Assembly: GCF_902729355.1 (NCBI RefSeq)
Contig: NZ_CACVCC010000022.1
Location: forward strand, 1-38,992
Direction: 5' to 3'
Origin: Streptococcus sp. S784/96/1
GTDB taxonomy: Bacteria; Bacillota; Bacilli; Lactobacillales; Streptococcaceae
DNA length: 38,992 nucleotides
In this document: positions 1 through 7,689 of the stretch, piece by piece
How positions within the stretch are numbered: position 1 is the first letter of the stretch
Layout of the letters: every line of letters begins with the position of its first letter
The notes under the pieces: model-generated
What the model was told of the DNA's origin: nothing
Seen by the model: only the letters and a program-made list of their open reading frames with translations
Database searches by the model: none
Position numbers and translations under genes: made by a program

Positions 1-74
1 TCGATGACATCCAAAATCGTAATATTAGGGTCTTTTATTCCGAGTAGGTTTGTGATAAAATCGAATTGTTCCAT
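1..74 (-). CDS. ISL3-family transposase, N-terminal fragment cut by the window edge
   Basis: Reading the minus strand from an ATG at 72-74 gives MEQFDFITNLLGIKDPNIT and continues off the left edge. This N-terminus resembles transposases of the ISL3 family (IS1193/IS1167-like) common in streptococci, which act on the IS ends by a DDE mechanism. Only about 24 residues are visible, so whether the gene is intact cannot be judged. The inverted repeat at 147-196 lies where the IS end is expected. Family call is from recognition of the N-terminus. Confidence 0.7.
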   Translation of the reverse strand, partial: MEQFDFITNLLGIKDPNITILDVI

Positions 75-146
75 ATGAGTCTTTCTAATGAGTTGTTTTG
101 TCGCTTTTCATTATAGGTCATATGGGATTTTTTCTATACTCAAAAA

Positions 147-196
147 GGCTCCATAATCTCTGCGGGGAATTTACCCACTATAGAAATTATAGAGCC
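147..196. repeat. ISL3-type terminal inverted repeat / palindromic IS end
   Basis: A 50-bp palindromic stretch starts GGCTCCATAATCTC and ends GAAATTATAGAGCC, so the two 15-base arms are imperfect inverted copies. Read on the minus strand from 196 it begins GGCTCTATAATTTC, which resembles the end of streptococcal ISL3 elements. It marks the probable boundary between the IS and the chromosomal CoA-binding gene. Confidence 0.6.
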
Positions 197-221
197 CTAA
201 TTAAATAATCTTCAAAGCCTA

Positions 222-650
222 TTAACTTAGCTCTGCGTGGTCTATTTTGATGCAACGGTTCATAACGATGTTGTGGCGTCCTGCTGATCGTAGGAGGATT
301 TCGGCTTCTTGGTTTTCTAAGCCTAATTGTGCCCAGAAGATATCGGCGTCGGTGTCAAGAAAATCTTTGGCAACGTCAGGAAGAAAGTCACTGCGTCTAA
401 AAACGTCTACGATGTTGATGTGGACTGGTACGTCTTGTAGCGATGCGTACGCTCTTTCCCCTAAAACCGTTGAACCTGCTAGTTTAGGGTTGACTGGGAT
501 GATGGTATAGCCAGCGTCTTTGAGGTAGGAAGCTACGCGATATGCGGCGGTTTCTTCACGATTAGAAAGGCCAACGATGGCAATGGTTTTGCTCTCCTTG
601 AGGTATTTCTTGATCGTGGTGTCGTTTGGATTTTGAAAATGGTAGGTCAT
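222..650 (-). CDS. CoA-binding domain protein (YccU/YneT-like)
   Basis: A 142-residue cytoplasmic protein consisting of one CoA_binding (Rossmann-like) domain. The glycine-containing nucleotide loop is IAIVGLSNREE near residue 23, followed by the GYTIIPVNP strand near residue 47; both are typical of this small family. Its exact role is not established; members bind CoA in vitro. The start is supported by AAGGAG seven bases upstream of ATG. It lies downstream of polA on the same strand, but a terminator-like hairpin at 745-766 separates them. It is the last gene before the ISL3 element. Confidence 0.85.
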   Translation of the reverse strand: MTYHFQNPNDTTIKKYLKESKTIAIVGLSNREETAAYRVASYLKDAGYTIIPVNPKLAGSTVLGERAYASLQDVPVHINIVDVFRRSDFLPDVAKDFLDTDADIFWAQLGLENQEAEILLRSAGRHNIVMNRCIKIDHAELS

Positions 651-734
651 GGGTGTCTCCTTTTCTGATAGGTTTTGACATCAGTATATCATATTTTGAA
701 CAAATGTTAAGGCGTGAGGTTCACTAGAGAAGGA

Positions 735-770
735 GAAAATAAAATCGGTAGGCAAATGCCCACCGACTTT
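735..770 (-). terminator. Rho-independent terminator downstream of polA
   Basis: On the minus strand TCGGTGGGC and GCCTACCGA form a 9-bp stem with a 4-base loop, followed by TTTTATTTT. It lies about 115 bp beyond the polA stop and before the CoA-binding gene. Confidence 0.75.
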
Positions 771-882
771 AGGAGATTAATATGAAAAAGAAAATTATTT
801 AGGATGTTTACATTATAGAGTATAATTCTTAAGATAACATTAAGATTAGCTATTTTTTTGAAAAAATGTCATTTTTCAAGCA

Positions 883-3519
883 TTATTTTGCTTCATACCA
901 AGTTTGTCCGTAGCTGCCATCAACTAATAGGGGAACTGTTATCTTAATAGCGGTTTCCATGATTTCTTGTACCAATTGTTGCACAGCTTCTAACTCTTCT
1001 TGAGGGACTTCAAGAACGATTTCGTCATGTACTTGGAGAAGCATTTGCGCTTTGTAGCCATTTTCAACTAGAGCCTTATCAAGGTTAATCATAGCGATTT
1101 TGAGAATATCAGCTGCGCTACCTTGGATTGGTGAGTTGATGGCGGTACGTTCTGCGAAGTTACGGACATTAAAATTACGAGAATTGATATCAGGTAATTC
1201 TCGGCGACGTTTGAATAGCGTTTCTACGTAGCCTTTGTCTCTAGCTTCACGGACAACGGTCTCCATGTAATTTTTAATGCCAGGGTAGCGTTCAAAGTAA
1301 GTGTCAATATATTCTTTGGCTTTTTTGCGCGTGATGCCTAGATTATTTGACAAGCCGAAGTCTGAAATGCCGTAAACAATGCCAAAGTTAACGGCCTTGG
1401 CGTTTCTACGATCATTTGCGGTAACGTCTTCTGGTTTATCAATGCCAAAGACACGCATGGCAGTCGAGGTGTGAATATCAGCTCCTTCTTGGAAGGCTGC
1501 AATGAGATGTTCATCACCTGAGATGTGGGCGAGAACACGCAATTCAATCTGTGAGTAGTCTGAGCTTAGGAGCACCGCATTGTTACTAGAAGGAACAAAG
1601 GCACGACGAACGAGGCGACCTTGTTCAAGGCGGATAGGAATGTTTTGGAGGTTAGGGTCTGTTGAGGAGAGGCGTCCTGTTTGGGTTAAATCCTGAACGT
1701 AGCGGGTGTGAATTTTGCCGTCTGCTAAGATGTAATTGGGCAATCCCAAGAGATAGGTAGACTGGAGTTTGGTAATTTGGCGGTAATCGAGAATTTTTGC
1801 TACAATCGGTGCAATAGGTGCGAGTCGTTCAAGCACATCCACAGCTGTTGAGTACCCAGTTTTTGTCTTCTTGGTCATTTCTACAGGCAGTCCCATTTTC
1901 TCAAAGAGAATTTCACCTAGCTGCTTTGGTGAATTGATATTGAATGCCTCACCAGCCATCTCGTAGATATCTTTGGTGAGTCGATCGATGACCAGCTGAT
2001 TTTCGATTGCCATTTCGGCAAGGGTTTCACTTTGCACGGTGATACCTGTGATTTCCATTTTAGCAAGGACATTAGCTAGTGGCAATTCCATGTCAAAGAG
2101 GAGTTGTGATTGATCGTGCTCGGCTAATTTTTCCAGCATGATTGGTTTAGAGTCTACTAAGACTTTTATTTTTTTGGCTAAATGGCTGAGCAGGGCACCT
2201 TTTTCAGGGACGGCACGCTTGGCTCCCTTGCCATAGACTGCTTCATCTGTTTCTAGGGGTAGAGCTGTGTAAAGACGGGCAATGGTTGAGAGTTCATTAT
2301 CTTCAACAGTTGAGAGTAGATACTTTGCTAGGCGAGCGTCATATTGTGCCGTTGGTAACTCGATACCTAGATGGCTAAGCAGAACTTTACTGCGTTTGAA
2401 ATCATAGGTATTGATTGATTGAGAAAGGGCATCTTTGAAAACTGGTGTGGTTAATAAATCTAGATTTGTTGACGCATAGACTGCTCTGCTATTTCCCCAA
2501 GCAAAACCGATGATGTTTTCAATATGGTAATTGTCATTTAAGATTTCAAAGTAGAAGAAGTCTTCGTCGGTAAATAGGTCTTCAGTGATTGCTGTCGGTT
2601 CGGTGTAGGAAACCTCGAAGGTTGGTACCTCTTGGCCAGAGAGACTATTTTTGAACTGAATAAAGCCCATCTCGTCGTAGAAATTAGCCAAGGTTTCAAT
2701 GTTTGGGCCTTGGAAGCGCGTGTCTTCTAAGCTGACAGTAATCGGAGATTGGGTATTGATGGTAGCGAGGGTTTTAGACAGGAAGGCCTGCTCTTTATCG
2801 TTGATGAGATTTTCTTTCATCTTAGAAGCTTTCATACCATCGATATTATCATAAATGCCTTCTAAGCTACCAAAGTCATGGAGGAGCTTGAGACCTGTTT
2901 TTTCACCGATTTTAGTGACCCCAGGGATATTATCTGATTTATCTCCCATGAGGGCTTTGAGGTCAATGAATTGAGTAGGGGTGATTCCCATTTTTTCCAT
3001 GAGGTAAGCAGGGGTAAAGGCTTCGAATTCAGCAACTCCTTTTTTCGAAATCTCGACAACGGTATTTTCATCAGCCAGTTGGATTAAATCTTTATCTCCT
3101 GAAACAACAGTAATATCAAAGCGCTGACTGTCCTGCTCTGCCATTTTTGCCAAAGTCCCAATGATATCGTCAGCTTCGTACTGTGCTAGGTCATAAAAGG
3201 CAATGCCACGTGCTGCCAGCATCTTACGGATATAAGGGAACTGCTCACGGAATTCCTCAGGTGTTTTGGCACGACCAGCCTTGTAGTCGGCAAACATTTC
3301 CGTACGGAAGGTGGTTTTGCCAGCATCAAATGCCACGAGGATGTGGGTCGGCTGCACGCGCTCAATCAGATGATCCAGCATGAGGTGGAAGCCGTAGATA
3401 GCGTTGGTGTGAAGACCGCTGGCATTTTTGAAACGGTCAATCTGATTATAGAGGGCAAAAAAAGCTCTGAAGGCTACAGAAGACCCGTCAATAAGTAATA
3501 AGTTATTCTTGTTTTCCAT
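883..3519 (-). CDS. polA: DNA polymerase I
   Basis: An 878-residue family A DNA polymerase that fills gaps and removes RNA primers during replication and repair. The N-terminal 5'-nuclease domain (about 1-290) has SGDKDLIQL near 141 and MGDKSDNIPGV near 191. The middle domain occupies the 3'-5' exonuclease position but shows no clear catalytic DxE motif, as is common in Gram-positive PolI. The polymerase domain carries motif A SDYSQIELR near 653, motif B RRNAKAVNFGIVYG near 703 and motif C VHDEIV near 830. Length is normal. There is no Shine-Dalgarno: TGC-TATAAT on the minus strand ends six bases before the ATG, so the mRNA may be leaderless. Confidence 0.97.
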   Translation of the reverse strand: MENKNNLLLIDGSSVAFRAFFALYNQIDRFKNASGLHTNAIYGFHLMLDHLIERVQPTHILVAFDAGKTTFRTEMFADYKAGRAKTPEEFREQFPYIRKMLAARGIAFYDLAQYEADDIIGTLAKMAEQDSQRFDITVVSGDKDLIQLADENTVVEISKKGVAEFEAFTPAYLMEKMGITPTQFIDLKALMGDKSDNIPGVTKIGEKTGLKLLHDFGSLEGIYDNIDGMKASKMKENLINDKEQAFLSKTLATINTQSPITVSLEDTRFQGPNIETLANFYDEMGFIQFKNSLSGQEVPTFEVSYTEPTAITEDLFTDEDFFYFEILNDNYHIENIIGFAWGNSRAVYASTNLDLLTTPVFKDALSQSINTYDFKRSKVLLSHLGIELPTAQYDARLAKYLLSTVEDNELSTIARLYTALPLETDEAVYGKGAKRAVPEKGALLSHLAKKIKVLVDSKPIMLEKLAEHDQSQLLFDMELPLANVLAKMEITGITVQSETLAEMAIENQLVIDRLTKDIYEMAGEAFNINSPKQLGEILFEKMGLPVEMTKKTKTGYSTAVDVLERLAPIAPIVAKILDYRQITKLQSTYLLGLPNYILADGKIHTRYVQDLTQTGRLSSTDPNLQNIPIRLEQGRLVRRAFVPSSNNAVLLSSDYSQIELRVLAHISGDEHLIAAFQEGADIHTSTAMRVFGIDKPEDVTANDRRNAKAVNFGIVYGISDFGLSNNLGITRKKAKEYIDTYFERYPGIKNYMETVVREARDKGYVETLFKRRRELPDINSRNFNVRNFAERTAINSPIQGSAADILKIAMINLDKALVENGYKAQMLLQVHDEIVLEVPQEELEAVQQLVQEIMETAIKITVPLLVDGSYGQTWYEAK

Positions 3520-3525
3520 AGGAAT

Positions 3526-3534
3526 ATTATAGCA
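3526..3534 (-). promoter_or_regulatory. Extended -10 of polA, six bases from the start codon
   Basis: Minus-strand TGCTATAAT spans 3534-3526 and is followed by ATTCCT and the polA ATG. Initiation about 7 bases after the -10 box would place the transcript start at or next to the A of ATG. The same spacing occurs at tatD and the DUF4298 gene. Confidence 0.55.
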
Positions 3535-3547
3535 TAACTTGGGCGAG

Positions 3548-3576
3548 TTGCCTTTTACTTTGGTCAGGGGTATAAT
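3548..3576 (+). promoter_or_regulatory. Promoter of the ArsR-type regulator gene
   Basis: TTGCCT (3548-3553) and TATAAT (3571-3576) are 17 bp apart and point rightward. The palindromic operator at 3581-3596 sits just downstream, where a bound repressor would block transcription. Confidence 0.6.
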
Positions 3577-3580
3577 GAAA

Positions 3581-3596
3581 TAAGATAGTTATCTAA
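3581..3596. promoter_or_regulatory. Operator copy 1 (autoregulation of ArsR-type gene)
   Basis: TAAGATAGTTATCTAA is a near-palindrome and, on the opposite strand, matches the palindrome in front of the neighbouring MFS gene (4849-4864) except for one base. A shared site before both the regulator and the transporter is strong circumstantial evidence for the binding site of the regulator encoded at 3610. Confidence 0.65.
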
Positions 3597-3609
3597 TAAA
3601 GGAGTTAAT

Positions 3610-4608
3610 ATGGGTTTTATTATTAACCATTATCGTAATCGTATTGAGGATTTTTTACGTGTGCCAGCTATGGTAGCTAGAGGTGAATCAGATTGGTTGG
3701 CTGATTTGAATGCTAAACAACAGACAGTACTAACAGATGTTAGTTCTGATTATGAAAGGCTTTACCAGAGCCTGCAACCGCTACGACGTGAGTTACTAGA
3801 GACTGGGCTTTTTGAACCCATGTGGGTAGGATTGGCGCCCTTGCTCTACCTTTATTTATTAGGAAAAGGTTATGATCCTCAGACAGAATCTGATTTTTTA
3901 GAGTTGTTGAGTGGTCTATCTGTTGAGCAATTTAGAGAAGCTCTTGCTATGCGCTTGGGAACTGAGCCTAAAGTGCAACATCTTTTAGCAACTCTTGAAA
4001 CGAGCGATCGCTCTCCAGAGGTCAAATGGTACTGGTATCAGGCTATTCAACATCCTGAAAAAACACGTGATGAGCTAGTTTGGGTTTTGAGACAAGTTTT
4101 TGAGATTTACACGCCTTTTTATGAGCGCTATGAAAATGAAGTGATAGCAGCTGAAAAAGCTTACGCAGAAGAAGCTGAAAAGTCTTCAGAACATCAAGAT
4201 ATTCAAGTCATCATATTATCACCTTGGATGTTGGAGTATTATGATGGAATGGTCCCTTATGCCAATCAAAAACGTTTGGTGAAGGGGTGCCGTGTTGATA
4301 GCTTGCTTGCTTGTCGTGAAGTTATGGATGATGACCGTCTGACGTTATTGTTAAAAACGATGGGAGATAAGTCACGCTATCAAGTTCTTTTGGCTCTGCT
4401 ATTTCCAAATGCCAAGAATAAAGATATCGCTGAGCAACTAGGTATTACAACGGCTTCAGTTTCTTTCCATACACAAAAATTATTGAATTCAGGATTGATT
4501 AAAGTGACACAAGGTCAAGGTTATCAGATTAATGACGCTGTTGTCAGTCAGTTGTTAGAGAAGCTACAAAAAGATTTAGGGATAAAGAGGCTGGACAAAA
4601 AGGCTTAA
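3610..4608 (+). CDS. ArsR/HTH-type transcriptional regulator
   Basis: A 332-residue protein. The first about 230 residues have no recognised domain and the C-terminal 90 form an ArsR-like winged helix (LLLKTMGDKSRYQVLLALL, then NKDIAEQLGITTASVSFHTQ and LLNSGLIKV). ArsR-type winged helices usually repress from a promoter-proximal dyad, and matching dyads lie at 3581-3596, 4793-4808 and 4849-4864. Start: ATG at 3610 after AAAGGAG. The last codons (RLDKKA and stop) are encoded by the left end of a dispersed repeat beginning at 4587, so the C-terminus may have been altered by that insertion. The ligand is unknown; the linked MFS transporter suggests a toxic small molecule. Confidence 0.8.
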   Translation: MGFIINHYRNRIEDFLRVPAMVARGESDWLADLNAKQQTVLTDVSSDYERLYQSLQPLRRELLETGLFEPMWVGLAPLLYLYLLGKGYDPQTESDFLELLSGLSVEQFREALAMRLGTEPKVQHLLATLETSDRSPEVKWYWYQAIQHPEKTRDELVWVLRQVFEIYTPFYERYENEVIAAEKAYAEEAEKSSEHQDIQVIILSPWMLEYYDGMVPYANQKRLVKGCRVDSLLACREVMDDDRLTLLLKTMGDKSRYQVLLALLFPNAKNKDIAEQLGITTASVSFHTQKLLNSGLIKVTQGQGYQINDAVVSQLLEKLQKDLGIKRLDKKA

Positions 4609-4716
4609 AATAGTAATGGCTTAGATTGATGTTGTTAAGGAACATCTAGTCTAAGTCATTTTTGATTATTCAATTTTTGAGGGCTAGACAATAAAATGAG
4701 ATTTTTCCCAGCCTAT
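4587..4716 (+). repeat. Nested palindromic repeat, family A, copy 1
   Basis: About 130 bp beginning GAGGCTGGACAAAA and ending TTTTTCCCAGCCT, so the ends pair. Inside, TGGCTTAGATTGATG and the later TCTAAGTCA form a second stem. It aligns with 19283-19409 and with the reverse complement of 26531-26663. It starts inside the 3' end of the ArsR-type gene, and its T-rich right end suggests that it also works as a terminator. Confidence 0.7.
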
Positions 4717-4792
4717 TTTTGTGACTTTTTCTTGAACATCTGATGTGTGATATTTTAGAGGTATAGATCTAGTCAGTTTTTTATATTTAGAA

Positions 4793-4808
4793 TTAGATGA
4801 TTATCTAA
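4793..4808. promoter_or_regulatory. Operator copy 2, upstream of the MFS promoter
   Basis: TTAGATGATTATCTAA is palindromic apart from the centre and lies seven bases before the -35 box. It has the same half-site (TTAGAT/ATCTAA) as the sites at 3581-3596 and 4849-4864. Confidence 0.6.
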
Positions 4809-4815
4809 TTTTTAG

Positions 4816-4843
4816 TTGACAAAAATTTAGATAAGTGTATAAT
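4816..4843 (+). promoter_or_regulatory. Promoter of the MFS gene
   Basis: TTGACA (4816-4821) and TATAAT (4838-4843) are 16 bp apart, both perfect consensus. The promoter is bracketed by operator-like palindromes, and a further half-site TTTAGATAAG lies within the spacer. Confidence 0.8.
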
Positions 4844-4848
4844 TTTTA

Positions 4849-4864
4849 TTAGATAACTATCTAA
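4849..4864. promoter_or_regulatory. Operator copy 3, overlapping the MFS transcription start and RBS region
   Basis: TTAGATAACTATCTAA is palindromic except at the two centre bases, starts 5 bases after the -10 box and runs into the AAGGAG ribosome binding site of the gene at 4875. Repressor bound here would block initiation. Confidence 0.65.
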
Positions 4865-4874
4865 GGAGAACGTT

Positions 4875-6113
4875 ATGACTATCTTTTTGAAAAATAAAAC
4901 ATTTCGTCGCATGCTTATTGGTGGCTGGTTTTCCAGTTTAGGAGACACTTTGTTTTATCTATCCTTTATCAATTACGTCACAGGGTATGAGTTTGCAAAA
5001 ACTGCTGTGCTCTTCATTACGATATCGGAGACGATCCCGCAAGTAACCATGTTAGTGACAGGGGTGTTGGCTGATTTTCAGAAAAATCGCTTGAGAAAAT
5101 ACTTAACTATCAGTTTCATCAAGTGTGTGCTATATGCTTTTGTCGCTTTGCTATTGTTCCAAACCAGTCAAAAGGACTTTGGTTTACTAACGGTTGCGAT
5201 TATTTGTATCATCAATTTGGTTTCAGATAGTTTGAGTTATTTTTCGGGGGCAATGCTGACGCCACTTTATATGAGGCTGATTGCTGATGATATGACAGAA
5301 GCGATGGGATTTCGTCAAGCAACGGGGAACCTGGTTCGTGTATTAGGGAACCTTCTGGGAGGTGTTTTGATTGGTGTGATGTCGATTGGCTCTATCGCAA
5401 GTTTTAATGCTTTAACCTTTCTTGTTGTTTATCTGATTTACCTTTGGATTAAGCAACCGCTTAGTCGTTTAGAAAAAGAGGAGAATAATCCTAAGGCGTT
5501 AACGCTAGAAAACACGGCAGATCATTTGAAAGAGTCACTAAAGTGTTTGTGGGAATTGAAAGATGTATTACGATTGTTATTAATCGCATCTGTAAGTTCG
5601 ATTATCCTAGGATTAGCGATGCCCCTGTCAGCTATTTCATTAGTTGAGCATCCCTTTTTATCCTTGAAATCAGGGCAGTCATTGGCATTTTTAAGCATTC
5701 TTTTGACAGCCGGTTTAATTCTTGGCAGTTTTGCGAGTGGTCGTTTGGAGAGATCATTAACGAATAAAACATTATTGTACGTAGAAACATTGGCACCGCT
5801 TATTATTTTAGGGGGATTTTTGATAAACGAATTTCTTTTTGTTCTCATAGGATGTTTTATGAGTGCTTTGGCAATGGGAGTCATGCAACCACGGTTTCAA
5901 AAAGTGGTGTTCAATCTTATTCCTGAGTCTAAAATGGGTACTATTCAGTCAGCCATTAGTTTAGTTGATATTTTATTACCTTCTATTTTGACGATGATTT
6001 TTGTTGCCATTGCGGCAAGTTTTGGAATAGTTTGGGTATGTTTAGGATTAGGTTCTTTGGCCTTACTTAGTTTGTATTGTCTAAAGAATACTACTAGTTC
6101 AGAATTTTTATAA
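4875..6113 (+). CDS. MFS transporter, probable drug/metabolite exporter
   Basis: A 412-residue integral membrane protein with about 12 hydrophobic segments and the two-halves arrangement of the major facilitator superfamily. An LRKYLTISF loop follows TM2 in place of a textbook GxxxDRxGR motif. Start: ATG 4875 with AAGGAG eight bases upstream. It is preceded by its own strong promoter and two palindromic operators shared with the ArsR-type regulator, so it is probably kept off until an inducer appears. Substrate cannot be deduced; MFS members next to such regulators are often exporters. The next gene, tatD, has its own promoter. Confidence 0.85.
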   Translation: MTIFLKNKTFRRMLIGGWFSSLGDTLFYLSFINYVTGYEFAKTAVLFITISETIPQVTMLVTGVLADFQKNRLRKYLTISFIKCVLYAFVALLLFQTSQKDFGLLTVAIICIINLVSDSLSYFSGAMLTPLYMRLIADDMTEAMGFRQATGNLVRVLGNLLGGVLIGVMSIGSIASFNALTFLVVYLIYLWIKQPLSRLEKEENNPKALTLENTADHLKESLKCLWELKDVLRLLLIASVSSIILGLAMPLSAISLVEHPFLSLKSGQSLAFLSILLTAGLILGSFASGRLERSLTNKTLLYVETLAPLIILGGFLINEFLFVLIGCFMSALAMGVMQPRFQKVVFNLIPESKMGTIQSAISLVDILLPSILTMIFVAIAASFGIVWVCLGLGSLALLSLYCLKNTTSSEFL

Positions 6114-6136
6114 ATGGTATTCTAGTAATTTTTCTT

Positions 6137-6161
6137 AAAGAGGCATCTCAGTCTCTTTTTT
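6137..6161 (+). terminator. Possible terminator after the MFS gene
   Basis: AAAGAG pairs with CTCTTT across a 10-base loop and runs into a T stretch. The stem is only 6 bp, so this is weak; it overlaps the region upstream of the tatD -10 box. Confidence 0.4.
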
Positions 6162-6169
6162 GCTATAAT
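6161..6169 (+). promoter_or_regulatory. Extended -10 of tatD, six bases from ATG
   Basis: TGC-TATAAT, then AAGGAT, then ATG. The expected transcription start falls on or beside the start codon. No good -35 box is visible, which fits an extended -10 promoter. Confidence 0.55.
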
Positions 6170-6175
6170 AAGGAT

Positions 6176-6949
6176 ATGAACATTTTTGATACGCATACCC
6201 ACTTGAACGTGGATAATTTTACCGATACCGTAGCTGAGGAATTAGCTCTAGCTAAGGAAATGGGGGTGACAGCTCACAACGTGGTTGGCTTTGACCACAA
6301 GACCATTGACCGTGCGATTGAGCTGGCAGATACCCACCCAGAGATTTACTTGACACTTGGTTGGCATCCGACAGAGGCAGGTTCTTACGATAATAAAGTG
6401 GAAGCCTACCTCCTTGAAAAGCTCAAGCATCCGAAAGTGATTGCCCTTGGTGAGATTGGGCTTGATTATTATTGGATGGAGGATTCAAAAGAGGTTCAGA
6501 TTGCGGTTTTCAAACGCCAGATAGAGCTCGCTAAACAGCTAGATTTGCCCATCGTGATTCATACGCGTGATGCCCTAGAAGATACCTATGCTGTCTTGGC
6601 AGAGGTTGGTGTAGGGCCTCGTGGTGGCATTATGCATTCTTACTCTGGCTCTTTGGAAATGGCAGAGCGTTTCATGGCGCTTGGCATGATGATTTCATTT
6701 TCAGGAGTAGTAACCTTTAAGAAAGCCACTGATATTCAGGAAGCTGCGCAGCACTTGCCCCTAGACAAAATCCTCGTAGAGACGGATGCGCCATATCTAG
6801 CGCCAGTCCCAAAACGGGGCAAGGAAAACAAAACTGCCTACACCCGCTACGTTGTCGAGAAAATCGCTGAATTACGCCATATGACCGTAGAAGAAGTCGC
6901 AGCAACAACAACAGCAAATGCTAAGAAGTTATTTAGATTAGAGGAGTAG
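6176..6949 (+). CDS. tatD: TatD-family metal-dependent DNase
   Basis: A 257-residue TIM-barrel amidohydrolase-fold protein. Metal ligands are recognisable: FDTHTHL at residue 4 (HxH), GEIGLDYY near 97, IHTRDA near 127, MHSYSG near 153 and VETDAPYLAP near 203. TatD proteins hydrolyse DNA 3'-5' and have been linked to repair and DNA turnover. Length is typical. It lies just upstream of rnmV and rsmA, a conserved order in Firmicutes. AAGGAT before the ATG could act as a ribosome binding site only if transcription starts further upstream. Confidence 0.93.
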   Translation: MNIFDTHTHLNVDNFTDTVAEELALAKEMGVTAHNVVGFDHKTIDRAIELADTHPEIYLTLGWHPTEAGSYDNKVEAYLLEKLKHPKVIALGEIGLDYYWMEDSKEVQIAVFKRQIELAKQLDLPIVIHTRDALEDTYAVLAEVGVGPRGGIMHSYSGSLEMAERFMALGMMISFSGVVTFKKATDIQEAAQHLPLDKILVETDAPYLAPVPKRGKENKTAYTRYVVEKIAELRHMTVEEVAATTTANAKKLFRLEE

Positions 6950-6950
6950 A

Positions 6951-7107
6951 GGCGAGCGAAGTGAGCCTATTCTGAACAGCTACACCGTGGTTATAAGACT
7001 AATAGCCTAGCTATTAGTCGGGGGGATTGGCGAGACTTTAGGCTCGACAATTAGGTATGAGACAGCTTGCTGGCTGCTACCGACCCAACCACCTAAGTAG
7101 CTGTTCA
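6951..7107 (+). ncRNA. Candidate structured RNA or leader between tatD and rnmV
   Basis: TGAACAGCTAC (6973-6983) pairs perfectly with GTAGCTGTTCA (7097-7107). One internal loop further in, GTGGTT (6987-6992) pairs with AACCAC (7087-7092). Inside is a perfect 10-bp hairpin GACTAATAGC/GCTATTAGTC (6997-7019) with a 3-base loop, a small CGAG/CTCG helix near 7031-7046 and a CAGC/GCTG helix near 7063-7077. A further hairpin GGC...GCC lies at 6951-6966. This looks like a multibranched RNA. It matches no family I know. It could be a cis-acting leader of rnmV or a small mobile palindrome; the sequence alone does not decide. Confidence 0.45.
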
Positions 7108-7122
7108 AAAAGAAAAAATAAT

Positions 7123-7689
7123 ATGACAGAAAAACTAAAAATACAAGAAGTCATCGTCGTCGAAGGCAAGGACGACACCACTAATCTCCGCCGATTTTAT
7201 GAGGTGGATACCTATGAAACACGAGGATCTGCTATTACAGATGAGGATCTGGAGCGGATTGAACGCCTCCATGAGCTCCGTGGCGTGATTGTCTTTACTG
7301 ACCCAGACTATAACGGTGAGCGCATTCGCCGTATCATCATGGATGCCATTCCAACTGTTCGCCATGCCTTTCTGAATCGTGATGAGGCAGCTCCGAAGTC
7401 CAAGACTAAGGGACGCTCACTCGGTGTGGAGCATGCGAGCTTTGCCGATTTGCAAAAAGCCCTAGCAACCGTCATCCAACAGTTTGACGACGACAACCAA
7501 TTCGACATCACCAAATCTGACCTCATGCGTCTTGGTCTCCTTATGGGTGGTGATAGCCGCAAACGCCGTGAGTACCTTGGTGAAAAACTAAGAATCGGCT
7601 ACAGCAATGGCAAACAACTCCTCAAACGGTTGGAATTGTTTGGCATCACCTTGGCAGAAGTTGAGGAAGTGATGGGGGAGTATAAATGA
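7123..7689 (+). CDS. rnmV: Ribonuclease M5
   Basis: A 188-residue TOPRIM-domain nuclease that matures 5S rRNA in low-GC Gram-positives. The TOPRIM glutamate lies in EVIVVEGKDD (residues 8-17) and the DxD in VIVFTDPDYNGERIRR near 58. I chose ATG 7123 because RNase M5 proteins begin close to this EVIVVEGKDD motif. A longer in-frame start at 7057 would translate the structured stretch upstream and is rejected. The ribosome binding site is weak (AAAGAAAAAA). The stop TGA overlaps the next gene's ATG as ATGA, so the following accessory gene is probably translationally coupled. Confidence 0.95.
   Translation: MTEKLKIQEVIVVEGKDDTTNLRRFYEVDTYETRGSAITDEDLERIERLHELRGVIVFTDPDYNGERIRRIIMDAIPTVRHAFLNRDEAAPKSKTKGRSLGVEHASFADLQKALATVIQQFDDDNQFDITKSDLMRLGLLMGGDSRKRREYLGEKLRIGYSNGKQLLKRLELFGITLAEVEEVMGEYK

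Noticed and set aside
247..510. Plus-strand 87-codon frame over the CoA-binding gene
   Set aside because: Fully antisense to a well-supported gene, with no ribosome binding site or family match.
781..801. Six-codon mini-gene after AGGAGA near polA
   Set aside because: Too short to support, and it lies on the opposite strand from flanking genes without a promoter.
7057..7122. Longer N-terminus for RNase M5 (22 extra codons)
   Set aside because: It translates the structured stretch upstream and does not fit RNase M5 proteins, which begin close to the EVIVVEGKDD motif.
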